Source of the DNA: an uncultured Bacillaceae bacterium
GTDB taxonomy: Bacteria; Bacillota; Bacilli; Bacillales; Amphibacillaceae
Assembly (NCBI GenBank): GCA_937925695.1
Contig: CALAMD010000040.1
Location: forward strand, 1-15,483
Length of the DNA stretch: 15,483 bases
Direction: 5' to 3'
In this document: positions 6,957 through 14,317 of the stretch, piece after piece
How positions within the stretch are numbered: the stretch's first letter is position 1
Layout: each line of letters starts with the position of its first letter
Notes under the pieces: model-generated
Databases searched by the model: none
What the model saw: only the letters and a program-made list of their open reading frames with translations
What the model was told of the DNA's origin: nothing
Made by a program: the position numbers and the translations under genes

Positions 6957-7511
6957 TCAGTCTTGCCAATATTGAGGATCCATCATCCGAATTTCTTCAA
7001 TGACTTCTTCAATATCACTTGGTGTGATCAAATAGATCGGATAGTTTTCTTGCTTTTGAGCGATACGATAAAAATACTGGGTACTCCCCGGATATTCTTC
7101 ATCCATTAACAATACACAGCCATCAGTTTGTTCCACATACCATTGGTTTTTGGCCCGGTATTGATAGGGCCCTTGATAATCACCACGGTATAATGGACGA
7201 TAAAAGTCTGCCTGCTCAGCTATTTGCTGATATATAAGTTGGTATGAATCCGGCCACCGATTGTCTTGATTTTCAAAGGGCGGTATGAGAGCAAGCTGGA
7301 TTGGATATTCCTCCTTTAATTGCAAGGTAACTTCTGCAGCCCAAAGTTCAACGCCCATCTGCCCTGAGACAACAACCCATTGTAAACCCTCATCGATCAA
7401 AGCCAATATTTGTTTTTCTATTGCCTTTTTTAAAAAATCAATCCGTTGATCTTCGGCTTGCTGAATATTTATTTCATAAGGTTTATAACCAGTCACAGTA
7501 ATGACTTTCAA
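6957..7511 (-). CDS. ypsA: YpsA family SLOG-domain protein (DUF1273)
   Basis: The protein begins LKVITVTGYKPYEI and continues with GLQWVVVSGQMGVELWAAEV, the YPIQLALIPPF strand, QADFYRPLYRGDYQGPYQY and DGCVLLMDEEYPGSTQYF. This is the order of Bacillus YpsA, a SLOG-superfamily Rossmann-like protein predicted to bind a nucleotide-derived ligand. In B. subtilis YpsA affects FtsZ ring formation and oxidative stress tolerance. The open frame extends to an ATG at 7553 that adds 14 unrelated residues. The TTG at 7511 aligns with the usual family start (MKVLAVTGYKP) and has GGAGTG 8 nt upstream, so I prefer it: 184 aa, close to the usual 180. A leader of about 100 nt with a hairpin and its own promoter are predicted. 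It is not visibly coupled to the chromate genes (141-bp gap). Confidence 0.88.
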   Translation of the reverse strand: MKVITVTGYKPYEINIQQAEDQRIDFLKKAIEKQILALIDEGLQWVVVSGQMGVELWAAEVTLQLKEEYPIQLALIPPFENQDNRWPDSYQLIYQQIAEQADFYRPLYRGDYQGPYQYRAKNQWYVEQTDGCVLLMDEEYPGSTQYFYRIAQKQENYPIYLITPSDIEEVIEEIRMMDPQYWQD

Positions 7512-7574
7512 ACATTTTGCACTCCAATCCCAATCTAATGTATACGTAATCATCGATCACTTAACATAAATAGC

Positions 7575-7612
7575 AACCCCAATTAATGGCATCAAGTCCA
7601 CTAAATGGGGTT
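7575..7612 (-). other. Stem-loop at the predicted 5' end of the ypsA transcript
   Basis: AACCCCA (7575-7581) pairs with TGGGGTT (7606-7612). Inside, TAATGG can pair with CCACTA with one mismatch. On the minus strand it starts almost exactly at the transcription start predicted from the promoter at 7619-7647. No T-run follows, so a 5' leader hairpin is more likely than a terminator for the ABC operon, though the latter is possible. Confidence 0.4.
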
Positions 7613-7618
7613 TCATTT

Positions 7619-7647
7619 ATGATAACATAGAAATTTCGTTATTAAAA
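7619..7647 (-). promoter_or_regulatory. Predicted extended -10 promoter of ypsA
   Basis: On the minus strand, TGTTATCAT (plus 7619-7627) is an extended -10 with TATCAT matching 5 of 6. A weak TTTTAA (plus 7642-7647) lies at a 17-bp spacing. A GAAATTT/AAATTTC inverted repeat (7630-7652) overlaps the promoter and could be an operator. Confidence 0.45.
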
Positions 7648-7728
7648 ATTTCTTTCCACTCGTATTTAGGGGTTCATCCGCAACTTTCAATCGGAATAAG
7701 AATGACTCTTAGAAATTGCATCCTATCA

Positions 7729-8502
7729 TTAATAATGGGCAAGCAAGCCCCGCTTCATAGCAATTCGCTCACAGAACATGAAGAAAGCGATACCTAAGAC
7801 AAAATATATGATTGCATTACCTATCAGAATCCCATAATCTGTAACACTGATTTGACTTAAGGTCACTCCGTGTATCATCACACTACGCACTAAATCAAGT
7901 CCTTTAACAAAGGGAAAGTAAGAGATGATTGGTGCGACGGTGACCGGTACAAAAGCTAAACCTGCCAAGATAAATTGAAGGATTTGTAAGAATGCATCAA
8001 CTTGCTTTAACACCATGGAAATTCCAGCAATGATAAAGCCTAAACCATACATACTCACCAACGTTATGAGTAAAATTGGCAATATCGACAACAAATCAAT
8101 ATTTAACCACTGACCTGTAGTGAACATCGATAAATATAATAACACAATGAGGATGATAAAATTAATAACGGTCGAAGCGATTAAGCGCGCAGTCATAATT
8201 CGCCAAATCCCCATCGGTGACATCGACAATTGTTCTAAAGTCCCTCGCATTGATTCATTCGTCACTTGCCAACCTACTTTATTAATCGTTGACATGGTTA
8301 AAAACCAAAACAGATTGTTGACGATCACATATTGGGTATTCAACTCTTGTGTCGAAGGATCACCAACGACTTGAATTCCTAAAAACATGCCGAGAAAAAT
8401 AATGTAAAAGGTAAACACTGTAGCTATCGTATTTGGTAAATAGCGAACAAGTTCAATATATTCTTTTTGTAGATTGACACGTAATAGACTAAACCAACGC
8501 AT
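7729..8502 (-). CDS. ABC-2 type transporter permease
   Basis: This 257-aa integral membrane protein has about six hydrophobic helices and the ABC-2 pattern. The segment NESMRGTLEQLSMSPMGIWR (about 83-102) between helices 2 and 3 is the usual coupling region of ABC-2 permeases. QVDAFLQILQFILAGLAFVPV is the conserved late helix. Its ATG at 8502 lies inside the end of the ATPase gene (14-nt overlap), so the two are translated together and almost certainly form one exporter. The transported compound (drug, peptide, lipid or polysaccharide) cannot be told from the sequence. No regulator is adjacent. Confidence 0.87.
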   Translation of the reverse strand: MRWFSLLRVNLQKEYIELVRYLPNTIATVFTFYIIFLGMFLGIQVVGDPSTQELNTQYVIVNNLFWFLTMSTINKVGWQVTNESMRGTLEQLSMSPMGIWRIMTARLIASTVINFIILIVLLYLSMFTTGQWLNIDLLSILPILLITLVSMYGLGFIIAGISMVLKQVDAFLQILQFILAGLAFVPVTVAPIISYFPFVKGLDLVRSVMIHGVTLSQISVTDYGILIGNAIIYFVLGIAFFMFCERIAMKRGLLAHY

Positions 8503-9469
8503 GGGCTTCTTCCCCCTTAATAATTCTCATGAATACTTGTTCAAAGTTTATTGTGCCTTGCTCAATTGATTCTACTGGCGTTTTATTCATTTTTAACAGT
8601 TCAAATAGATCATATATTTCATGATCTTGGTCGAAATCTACTTTAATGATAGCTTGGGTCGTATCCGGGATATATTCGAGATGAGGAAAAGCTTTTTTTA
8701 TTAATTGAAGCTGCTGATCACTCAGTAATTGACCTAACGTAATTGTATAAGAGCGGACTGCAAACAATCGTAATAAATTGTCCACGTGATCATCAGTCAC
8801 AATTCGACCATGGTTAATAATAATGACCCGATCACAAAGATCTTCAACGACCGCCATATCATGACTACTAATAATAATCGTTCGTTCTTGATTGTTTACA
8901 ATTTCCTTTAATAATTCCCGAACTTCATAACCTGTTTCAACATCGAGACCTAGTGTTGGTTCATCAAGCAACAATACTTGGCTATCTGCCATCATGGCAA
9001 CTGCAATGGCCAACTTTTGTTGCATACCTCGGGATAGTCGATTAACAAGTTCATTTTCTTTATCTCTTAAGCGAAATTGTACTAATAATTCATCAATCGT
9101 TTGAGCAACCCCCTTCTTATCCATCCCTCGATTACCAGCAAAATACTCTAAATTTTCCCGTACAGTTAATCGCCAATAAAGATTACGATTTCCTTCTAAC
9201 ACGGCACTAATATCTCGTAATGTCTCAAGGCGGTTTTTTTGATTATCCCGACCATTAATCAAAATTGTTCCTTCATCAGGTATAAGGAGACCACAAATCA
9301 TTTTGATTGTGGATGTTTTTCCCGCACCATTTGGACCGAGAAGCCCCAATATTTCACCCTTCTTAACATCAAATGAAATATTGTTGACTGCTTGAACGAA
9401 TTCTTTTTGTCTTCGTTTCTTGTAAGTCTTTGATACATTTTGTACTTCAACAATATTCTCTTTACTCAT
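8489..9469 (-). CDS. ABC transporter ATP-binding protein
   Basis: A complete nucleotide-binding domain is visible: Walker A GPNGAGKT (45-52), signature LSRGMQQK (145-152), Walker B VLLLDE (165-170), D-loop LGLD and switch histidine H203 in SSHD. The Q-loop position reads LEGNRNLYWRLTVRENL, with E where glutamine is usual; this occurs in a branch of ABC-2 ATPases and is not taken as a defect. The region after about residue 215 is the accessory C-terminal domain of exporter ATPases. An open frame reaches an ATG at 9544, but the ATG at 9469 has AAAGGAG at good spacing (7 nt), whereas the ATG two codons earlier is too close to it; this gives 326 aa. It is cotranscribed with the permease. Confidence 0.9.
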   Translation of the reverse strand: MSKENIVEVQNVSKTYKKRRQKEFVQAVNNISFDVKKGEILGLLGPNGAGKTSTIKMICGLLIPDEGTILINGRDNQKNRLETLRDISAVLEGNRNLYWRLTVRENLEYFAGNRGMDKKGVAQTIDELLVQFRLRDKENELVNRLSRGMQQKLAIAVAMMADSQVLLLDEPTLGLDVETGYEVRELLKEIVNNQERTIIISSHDMAVVEDLCDRVIIINHGRIVTDDHVDNLLRLFAVRSYTITLGQLLSDQQLQLIKKAFPHLEYIPDTTQAIIKVDFDQDHEIYDLFELLKMNKTPVESIEQGTINFEQVFMRIIKGEEAHALV

Positions 9470-9588
9470 TTTCATTCTCCTTTTTATCTTTAAGCTACCT
9501 TTATCATATCTGGGTCCCCCAATTTCGCATAGAGCCAGAAGCATGAATTCAACTAAGACTCTAGTCGGATTTTTATATTGTAGTTCTA

Positions 9589-9618
9589 TATTTCTATCCC
9601 TGACTCATGGATAAAATA
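9589..9618. repeat. Imperfect inverted repeat upstream of the ABC operon
   Basis: TATTT, one extra C, TATCC (9589-9599) faces GGATA-AAATA (9609-9618) over a 9-nt loop, giving 10 bp with one bulge. Its position near the expected start of the ABC transcript would suit an operator or leader hairpin. Confidence 0.3.
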
Positions 9619-9710
9619 AGCAAGCAAATTTCTTTATTTTTTATGATTTAAAAAGATTTTCGTTGGTTTTTTTAAAAAAACTTCGACTTTCTTCTTCTAA
9701 GGCCGTTTTT

Positions 9711-9739
9711 CTTAAAATTACTTATAAATATGCTATAAT
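9711..9739 (+). promoter_or_regulatory. Predicted extended -10 promoter of the SulP gene
   Basis: TGCTATAAT (9731-9739) is a perfect extended -10 box. The -35 region at 17 bp (CTTAAA, 9711-9716) is weak, as expected for extended -10 promoters. The leader to the TTG start is about 60 nt. Confidence 0.6.
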
Positions 9740-9804
9740 GGATAAGGTGCTTTTCCTTATTTATAACAATTATTAATACATAAATTGAAAAAAGGAGTGA
9801 TAGG

Positions 9805-11505
9805 TTGTTTAGAGATGATCGCTTTGAAGGATATATTAAGAGCGATTTAAGAAAAGATTTAATTGCCGGTCTTACTGTTGGGGTAGTGGCGATACCATTA
9901 GGAATGGCTTTCGCAATTGCTTCAGGGGTAAAACCAGAATACGGTCTTTATACGACAATCATTGCTGGATTGCTCGTAGCCTTATTTGGCGGATCGAAAT
10001 ATCAAGTCGCTGGACCTACGGGAGCCTTTATCCCTATTCTTTTGGCAGTTGTTTTACAATATGGGTATGAAGATTTACTCATTGCCGGTTTACTAGCTGG
10101 TCTGATGCTCATCATCATGGGTATTTTTAAAGTAGGGAATTTAATCAAGTATATCCCCCGGTCGGTAACGATTGGATTTACAGCCGGGATTGCCGTGATT
10201 ATTTTTTCTGGTCAAATAAAGAACTTTTTAGGATTAGAAGGAATTGGACAATCAGAATATTTCCACGAAAACATGCTTCAATTAGCTAAAAACATTTCAA
10301 CGATCAATCCATACAGTGTCGTAACAGCCTTTATTGGATTAATGATTGTCATTCTCCTACCAAAGTACTTTCCACGTATCCCAGCTTTACTTGTCGCCCT
10401 CATTATTCCAACAATTATTGCCATTCTCTTCTTTCCTGGTAAAGTTGCTACAGTCGGAAGCGAATTCGGCGGTATTCAACAGTCTTTTCCAAAGCTCAGC
10501 ATTCCTCAGATTAGCTTAGAAAAAATATCGTATTTATGGCAACCTGCATTTGCAATTGCGATGCTTGGCGGTATTGAATCCCTGTTATCAGCCGTAGTTG
10601 CTGATGGAATGACAGGTGATAAACATAATTCAAACAAAGAATTAGTGGGACAAGGAATTGCCAATGTGATTACACCGCTGTTTGGTGGAATACCAGCTAC
10701 TGGGGCGATTGCTAGGACAGCAACAAATATTCGTGCCGGTGGTGTTAGTCCGCTGTCAGCAATTATTCAAAGTATTTTTGTTTTATTAACCTTGCTACTG
10801 TTCGCGCCATTTGCTTCCTATATTCCTTTAGCAAGCATGGCACCAATATTAATGTTTGTTGCTTTTAATATGAGTGAATATCGTTCCTTTGGACAAATAT
10901 TAAGATTGCGCAACGGTGATGCCCTTGTCCTCGTTGTCACCTTCTTGTTAACGGTCTTTGTGAACTTAACCGTTGCTGTTCCAATCGGTTTAGCCTTGGC
11001 AATGATATCTTTTATTAAAAAGATGAGTGAAGTCCTGGCTGTTAAACAAATAAAACCTGATATCCAACCGGAAAATGGGCAAACCGATCAAGCAGAATAT
11101 GTATGCCCACAAATAGCGACTTATACGATTCATGGGCCATTATTTTTTGGAGCTGCAGAACGTTTTGAGTCGATCTTAAAACAATCCCTTGATGAACGAC
11201 CGGCAGTATTAATTTTAAAAATGAGACATGTTTCTCTGATCGATGTTACAGGGGAAGCCAACTTAGCATCGCTCATCCTTGACTATCAAAATAGCGGTGG
11301 TACAGTATTAATCGCTGAAATCGAACAAGATCCGTTAAAGATGCTTGAGATGAGTGGATTATCTGTTGCTATTGGTGAAGATCACTTTTTTGATACGACA
11401 ACAGAAGCAATTAACTATGCTTTAACGTTGATTGACCCTAACGACTGTAAAGCATGTGCCCGTCAAGGGTTTGATCAGTGTCAAACATTTAAAAAATTGG
11501 CCTAG
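9805..11505 (+). CDS. SulP family inorganic anion transporter with STAS domain
   Basis: This 566-aa protein starts at TTG behind AAAGGAGTG (7-nt spacing). Residues about 10-405 form the SulP membrane domain, with DLIAGLTVGVVAIPLGMAFA, GGSKYQVAGPTGAF, and the family signature NKELVGQGIANVITPLFGGI followed by ARTATNIRAG. Residues about 430-540 are a STAS domain (GPLFFGAAERFE; VLILKMRHVSLIDVTGEANL; SGGTVLIAEI). SulP members move sulfate, bicarbonate, molybdate or other anions, usually with H+ or Na+; the substrate here is not readable. At the position where many STAS domains carry the D-[ST]-[ST]-G site, this one reads DVTG. The C-terminal 20 residues carry C548, C551 and C559 (C-x2-C-x7-C), possibly a metal or redox site. 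A strong terminator follows, so it is likely transcribed alone. Confidence 0.92.
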   Translation: MFRDDRFEGYIKSDLRKDLIAGLTVGVVAIPLGMAFAIASGVKPEYGLYTTIIAGLLVALFGGSKYQVAGPTGAFIPILLAVVLQYGYEDLLIAGLLAGLMLIIMGIFKVGNLIKYIPRSVTIGFTAGIAVIIFSGQIKNFLGLEGIGQSEYFHENMLQLAKNISTINPYSVVTAFIGLMIVILLPKYFPRIPALLVALIIPTIIAILFFPGKVATVGSEFGGIQQSFPKLSIPQISLEKISYLWQPAFAIAMLGGIESLLSAVVADGMTGDKHNSNKELVGQGIANVITPLFGGIPATGAIARTATNIRAGGVSPLSAIIQSIFVLLTLLLFAPFASYIPLASMAPILMFVAFNMSEYRSFGQILRLRNGDALVLVVTFLLTVFVNLTVAVPIGLALAMISFIKKMSEVLAVKQIKPDIQPENGQTDQAEYVCPQIATYTIHGPLFFGAAERFESILKQSLDERPAVLILKMRHVSLIDVTGEANLASLILDYQNSGGTVLIAEIEQDPLKMLEMSGLSVAIGEDHFFDTTTEAINYALTLIDPNDCKACARQGFDQCQTFKKLA

Positions 11506-11548
11506 AAAACATAACGAACAACTAGTAATGTTTGATATGATTACTAAT

Positions 11549-11586
11549 AAACGAAGTCCTTTAGGAATGGACTTCGTTTTATTTTT
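11549..11586 (+). terminator. Intrinsic terminator after the SulP gene
   Basis: AAACGAAGTCC (11549-11559) and GGACTTCGTTT (11569-11579) form a perfect 11-bp stem with a 9-nt loop. A T-rich tail follows (TTTTATTTTT, 11577-11586). Confidence 0.92.
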
Positions 11587-11598
11587 CTCTAAAGGATA

Positions 11599-11607
11599 TG
11601 CTACACT
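11599..11607 (+). promoter_or_regulatory. Possible extended -10 box for the menC-like gene
   Basis: TGCTACACT fits an extended -10 (TACACT matches 4 of 6) just after the SulP terminator and 54 nt before the ATG at 11661. The -35 region is not recognisable. Confidence 0.25.
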
Positions 11608-11660
11608 GCCAATAAATGAACTAAGAAACCCGATTCCGTAAAGTAGAGAGGAGTGTCTGT

Positions 11661-12773
11661 ATGTTCGTTCAAGAAATTAAATTACATCATATGAAAATGA
11701 AATTAAAAAATCCATTTAAAACGAGCTTTGGTACGATTCAAGATAAAGAATTTTTTATCATAGAAGCAATTGATGCCCACGGAAATTCAGGATTTGGCGA
11801 AACAGTTGCCTTTACAATCCCTTGGTATACGGAAGAAACGGTTAAGACGAACCACCATGTCATCAATGATTTTTTAATTCCGCTATTACGAAATCAATCA
11901 ATTGAACATCCAAAAGAGGTTGCTGAATTATTTCGCCGCGTCAAAGGAAATCATATGGCAAAAGCAGCGATTGAATGTGCTATTTGGGATCTTTATGCTA
12001 AGCAACAAGGTCTTCCACTAGCAGAAGTATTAGGTGGGGACAAAAATGAGATTGATGTTGGGATTAGCCTAGGTATTCAACCTTCTAGCCAAGACCTACT
12101 CGAAATGATTGACCATTATACAAGTCAAGGCTATAAACGGGTTAAAATTAAGATCAAGCCCGGTCATGATGTGGATGTCCTAAGGGAAGTTCGCCATCAC
12201 TTTCCTGAACTAACATTGATGGCTGATGCTAATGGTGCTTACAGCTCAAAGGATTTTAATATCTTAACAAAACTTGATGAGTTTGATTTAATCATGATTG
12301 AACAACCATTAGCAGAACATGATTTACTCGGGCATGCTGCGTTACAAAAAAGTATGAAAACACCGATCTGTTTAGATGAGAGTATCCATTCGCTTACTGA
12401 TGCACAGCTTGCGATTCATCTCGGTAGTTGTCAAATTATAAATATTAAAATTGGTCGGGTTGGCGGTATCACCGAAGCTATCAACATCCATCATTATTGT
12501 CGTGATCATCAAGTACCAGTTTGGTGTGGTGGCATGCTAGAATCAGGGATTGGCCGAGCTTATAATATTGCTATTGCCTCGCTACCACAATTTACTTTTC
12601 CCGGTGATATCGGTGAATCTAGCCATTATTGGTATGAAGATATTATTGATCCTGAAGTGTCCGTTTATCATGGCCAAATTCAGATTCCTACAACACCTGG
12701 AATCGGCTATAACATCAATCAAAAAACCTTTAATAAATACCGCTATCACACTGAAATTTTTAACTTATCTTAA
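11661..12773 (+). CDS. menC: o-Succinylbenzoate synthase / N-succinylamino acid racemase-type enolase superfamily enzyme
   Basis: The 370-aa length and layout match the low-GC OSBS/NSAR group: an N-terminal capping domain (1-120), then a barrel. Catalytic residues are visible: KIKIKPG with K164 (acid/base), metal ligands D189 (MADAN), E214 (IEQP) and D239 (CLDES), and the second lysine K263 in NIKIGRVGG. PVWCGGMLESGIGRA (about 286-300) and PGDIGESSHYW are group hallmarks. The numbering D189/E214/D239/K263 equals that I recall for the Amycolatopsis racemase. OSBS makes o-succinylbenzoate for menaquinone; NSAR racemises N-succinyl amino acids; many enzymes do both. No menA-F gene is adjacent, so pathway membership is inferred and the symbol is tentative. 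The ATG has GAGGAGTG 5 nt upstream. No clear terminator follows before the cold shock gene. Confidence 0.85.
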   Translation: MFVQEIKLHHMKMKLKNPFKTSFGTIQDKEFFIIEAIDAHGNSGFGETVAFTIPWYTEETVKTNHHVINDFLIPLLRNQSIEHPKEVAELFRRVKGNHMAKAAIECAIWDLYAKQQGLPLAEVLGGDKNEIDVGISLGIQPSSQDLLEMIDHYTSQGYKRVKIKIKPGHDVDVLREVRHHFPELTLMADANGAYSSKDFNILTKLDEFDLIMIEQPLAEHDLLGHAALQKSMKTPICLDESIHSLTDAQLAIHLGSCQIINIKIGRVGGITEAINIHHYCRDHQVPVWCGGMLESGIGRAYNIAIASLPQFTFPGDIGESSHYWYEDIIDPEVSVYHGQIQIPTTPGIGYNINQKTFNKYRYHTEIFNLS

Positions 12774-12811
12774 CTTTTTTGCGATTATCTATGTATTTTT
12801 AAAAATATATG

Positions 12812-12820
12812 TGATATACT
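12812..12820 (+). promoter_or_regulatory. Predicted extended -10 promoter of the cold shock gene
   Basis: TGATATACT is an extended -10 (TATACT matches 5 of 6). A perfect AT palindrome, TATTTTTAAAAATA (12794-12807), occupies the -35 region. It gives a leader of about 130 nt, typical of long cold shock mRNA leaders. Confidence 0.5.
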
Positions 12821-12851
12821 TGTATTAATTATTTCTGTTCCGAAGTAATAG

Positions 12852-12911
12852 TTTAAGATGTTGTACTGCATACATAATAATGTAGTGGTCCTCTTAAATT
12901 TATTATTAAGA
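12852..12911 (+). promoter_or_regulatory. Structured 5' leader of the cold shock gene
   Basis: TTTAAGA (12852-12858) can pair with TCTTAAA (12892-12898), enclosing a second stem ACTGCAT/ATGTAGT (12865-12871 and 12880-12886, one G-U). The same TCTTAA segment can instead pair with TTAAGA at 12906-12911. The two folds exclude each other, which suits temperature-dependent control as in E. coli cspA. The mechanism is inference. Confidence 0.45.
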
Positions 12912-12959
12912 ACAAAATAGTAATATTATGCTTTAAGCAAGTTGGAGGAAAAGTATTAC

Positions 12960-13163
12960 ATGAACACAGGTACAGTAAAATGGTTTAATGCAGATAAAGG
13001 TTTTGGCTTTATCGAAGTTGAAGGTGGAGACGATGTATTCGTACATTACTCAGCTATTCAAGAAGAAGGTTTTAAAACTTTAAACGAGGGCCAAGTAGTA
13101 ACTTTTGACATTGAAGAAGGCGAACGTGGACCACAAGCCACTAATGTTGTTAAACAATCATAA
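12960..13163 (+). CDS. Cold shock protein (CspB family)
   Basis: This is a 67-aa single cold shock domain. MNTGTVKWFNADKGFGFIEV carries W8 and the RNP1 motif (K13 to about V20). VFVHYSAI (26-33) is RNP2, and the chain ends GPQATNVVKQS. It binds single-stranded RNA and DNA as an RNA chaperone and acts in cold adaptation and translation. The frame is open upstream to a TTG at 12942, but GGAGGAA (12944-12950) placed 9 nt before the ATG at 12960 and the family's standard N-terminus fix the start. It has a long foldable leader with its own promoter and a strong terminator shared with the convergent ppaC. Confidence 0.96.
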   Translation: MNTGTVKWFNADKGFGFIEVEGGDDVFVHYSAIQEEGFKTLNEGQVVTFDIEEGERGPQATNVVKQS

Positions 13164-13179
13164 ACCTAATTAAAAATGA

Positions 13180-13221
13180 AAAAGTTTCTCTCACAATTGT
13201 GGGAGAAACTTTTATTTTTTT
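13180..13221 (+). terminator. Bidirectional intrinsic terminator between the cold shock gene and ppaC
   Basis: AAAAGTTTCTC (13180-13190) pairs with GAGAAACTTTT (13203-13213). The stem extends inward through T-G and CAC/GTG to an AATT loop, about 15 bp in all. A T-rich tail (to 13221) follows on the plus strand, and TCATTTTTAATT follows on the minus strand, so it serves both genes. Confidence 0.92.
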
Positions 13222-13231
13222 CATCATTTTT

Positions 13232-14158
13232 TTATGCAAAAGCATCGGTTAACTTTGTAACAATTTGCTTTTTACGGGAAACAACCCCTTTTAATAACGC
13301 GCGGTTGTTTTCTAACACTGTATTGAATGCTTTTTCAACATTTTCTTGAGCTTGTCCCATTGCCAATACTTCTGAATCATTATTTAAAATATCCGTAACA
13401 ACGAGTAAGAATAAGGATAGATCTTTTTCCTTGATGACTTTCGCAATTTCGGCCTCAATTTCCGCTTGATCTTTATAGATCGCCTCAACATCGACCGCAT
13501 TAATCTGAGCGATTTCTACTTTCTCGCCACCCATCGTAAACTCTTTTGAATCCATACTGAGAAGTTCTGGGATTGATTTATCACTTAAATCCGCTCCCGC
13601 TTTAAGCATTTCCAAGCCATATGTATCTACATCTACATTAGCAATTTTAGCTAAAGCATGAGCCGTATCAATATCTTCTTGTGTACATGTTGGAGATTTG
13701 AATAATAGTGAATCGGAAATAATTGCTGATAATAATAAGCCAGCTATTGTTTCAGATAATTGGACATCATTTTCTTGATACATCTTATAAATGATCGTTG
13801 CTGTACATCCAACTGGCTCAGCACGGAAGTATAACGGTTCACTCGTTTCAAAATTGGCAATCCGGTGATGATCAATGACCTCTTTTATTTGGACATCTTG
13901 AATATTATCAACACTTTGCTGGAATTCATTATGGTCGACTAAAATAACGCTATCTACTTCCTCATCCACTTTTTCAATCAGGCGAGGCGCATCTACTTTA
14001 AAGTGATCCAGTACATATTGGGTTTCTTTATTAATATCCCCTAAACGTACTGGTTCAACATCAAAGCCTAGTGAGGTTTTCAAATCAGCATAAGCAATTG
14101 CTGAACAAATCGAATCCGTATCTGGATTTTTATGTCCGAAAATTAATGTTTTACTCAT
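13232..14158 (-). CDS. ppaC: Manganese-dependent inorganic pyrophosphatase (family II)
   Basis: This 308-aa DHH-superfamily enzyme hydrolyses pyrophosphate to phosphate in the cytoplasm, pulling biosynthetic reactions forward. Metal ligands are visible at the classical positions: H9, D13 and D15 (GHKNPDTDS), D75 (LVDHNE), H97 with H98 (IDHH) and D148 (ISDS). The C-terminal substrate loop VSRKKQIV lies at about 293-300. Length and spacing match B. subtilis PpaC. The ATG at 14158 has AAAGGAGTGG about 8 nt upstream. It is probably monocistronic, with a predicted extended -10 promoter at 14214-14222 and the shared terminator at 13180-13221. Confidence 0.97.
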   Translation of the reverse strand: MSKTLIFGHKNPDTDSICSAIAYADLKTSLGFDVEPVRLGDINKETQYVLDHFKVDAPRLIEKVDEEVDSVILVDHNEFQQSVDNIQDVQIKEVIDHHRIANFETSEPLYFRAEPVGCTATIIYKMYQENDVQLSETIAGLLLSAIISDSLLFKSPTCTQEDIDTAHALAKIANVDVDTYGLEMLKAGADLSDKSIPELLSMDSKEFTMGGEKVEIAQINAVDVEAIYKDQAEIEAEIAKVIKEKDLSLFLLVVTDILNNDSEVLAMGQAQENVEKAFNTVLENNRALLKGVVSRKKQIVTKLTDAFA

Positions 14159-14213
14159 TATTTGCCACTCCTTTGGTTCTACTGAATTACTATGATCCTC
14201 AGGTCCTTTTAAT

Positions 14214-14222
14214 AGAATACCA
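14214..14222 (-). promoter_or_regulatory. Possible extended -10 promoter of ppaC
   Basis: On the minus strand, TGGTATTCT (plus 14214-14222) fits an extended -10, with TATTCT matching 4 of 6. The leader to the ATG is about 50 nt. The -35 is poor. Confidence 0.35.
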
Positions 14223-14317
14223 CATTTAATATCCTCTTGAGTAGTAAATTAATATCGTTAAAAACATCATCTTTCTTCCTCATCCTTTGGAATAATATTT
14301 TTCATTCATTGGGATAG

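Larger units (their letters stand above)
9470..9804. other. Divergent intergenic region between the ABC operon and the SulP gene
   Basis: This 335-bp stretch has no supported gene. It holds the SulP promoter (9711-9739), a bulged inverted repeat (9589-9618), and a perfect AT palindrome at 9666-9681 (G, seven T, seven A, C) that may bend DNA or act as an upstream element. I saw no riboswitch-like structure. A minus-strand promoter for the ABC operon must lie here, but I could not choose one: TATAAA-like boxes near 9570-9585 lack a matching -35. Confidence 0.6.

Noticed and set aside
8120..8374. Plus-strand open frame of 84 codons
   Set aside because: It is antisense within the ABC permease gene and has no ribosome site or recognisable motif.
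9470..9544. N-terminal extension of the ABC ATPase
   Set aside because: The extra 25 codons precede a strong AAAGGAG site and do not resemble ABC ATPase N-termini.
11432..11641. Plus-strand frame across the SulP gene end
   Set aside because: It overlaps the SulP C-terminus in another frame and runs through the strong terminator at 11549-11586.
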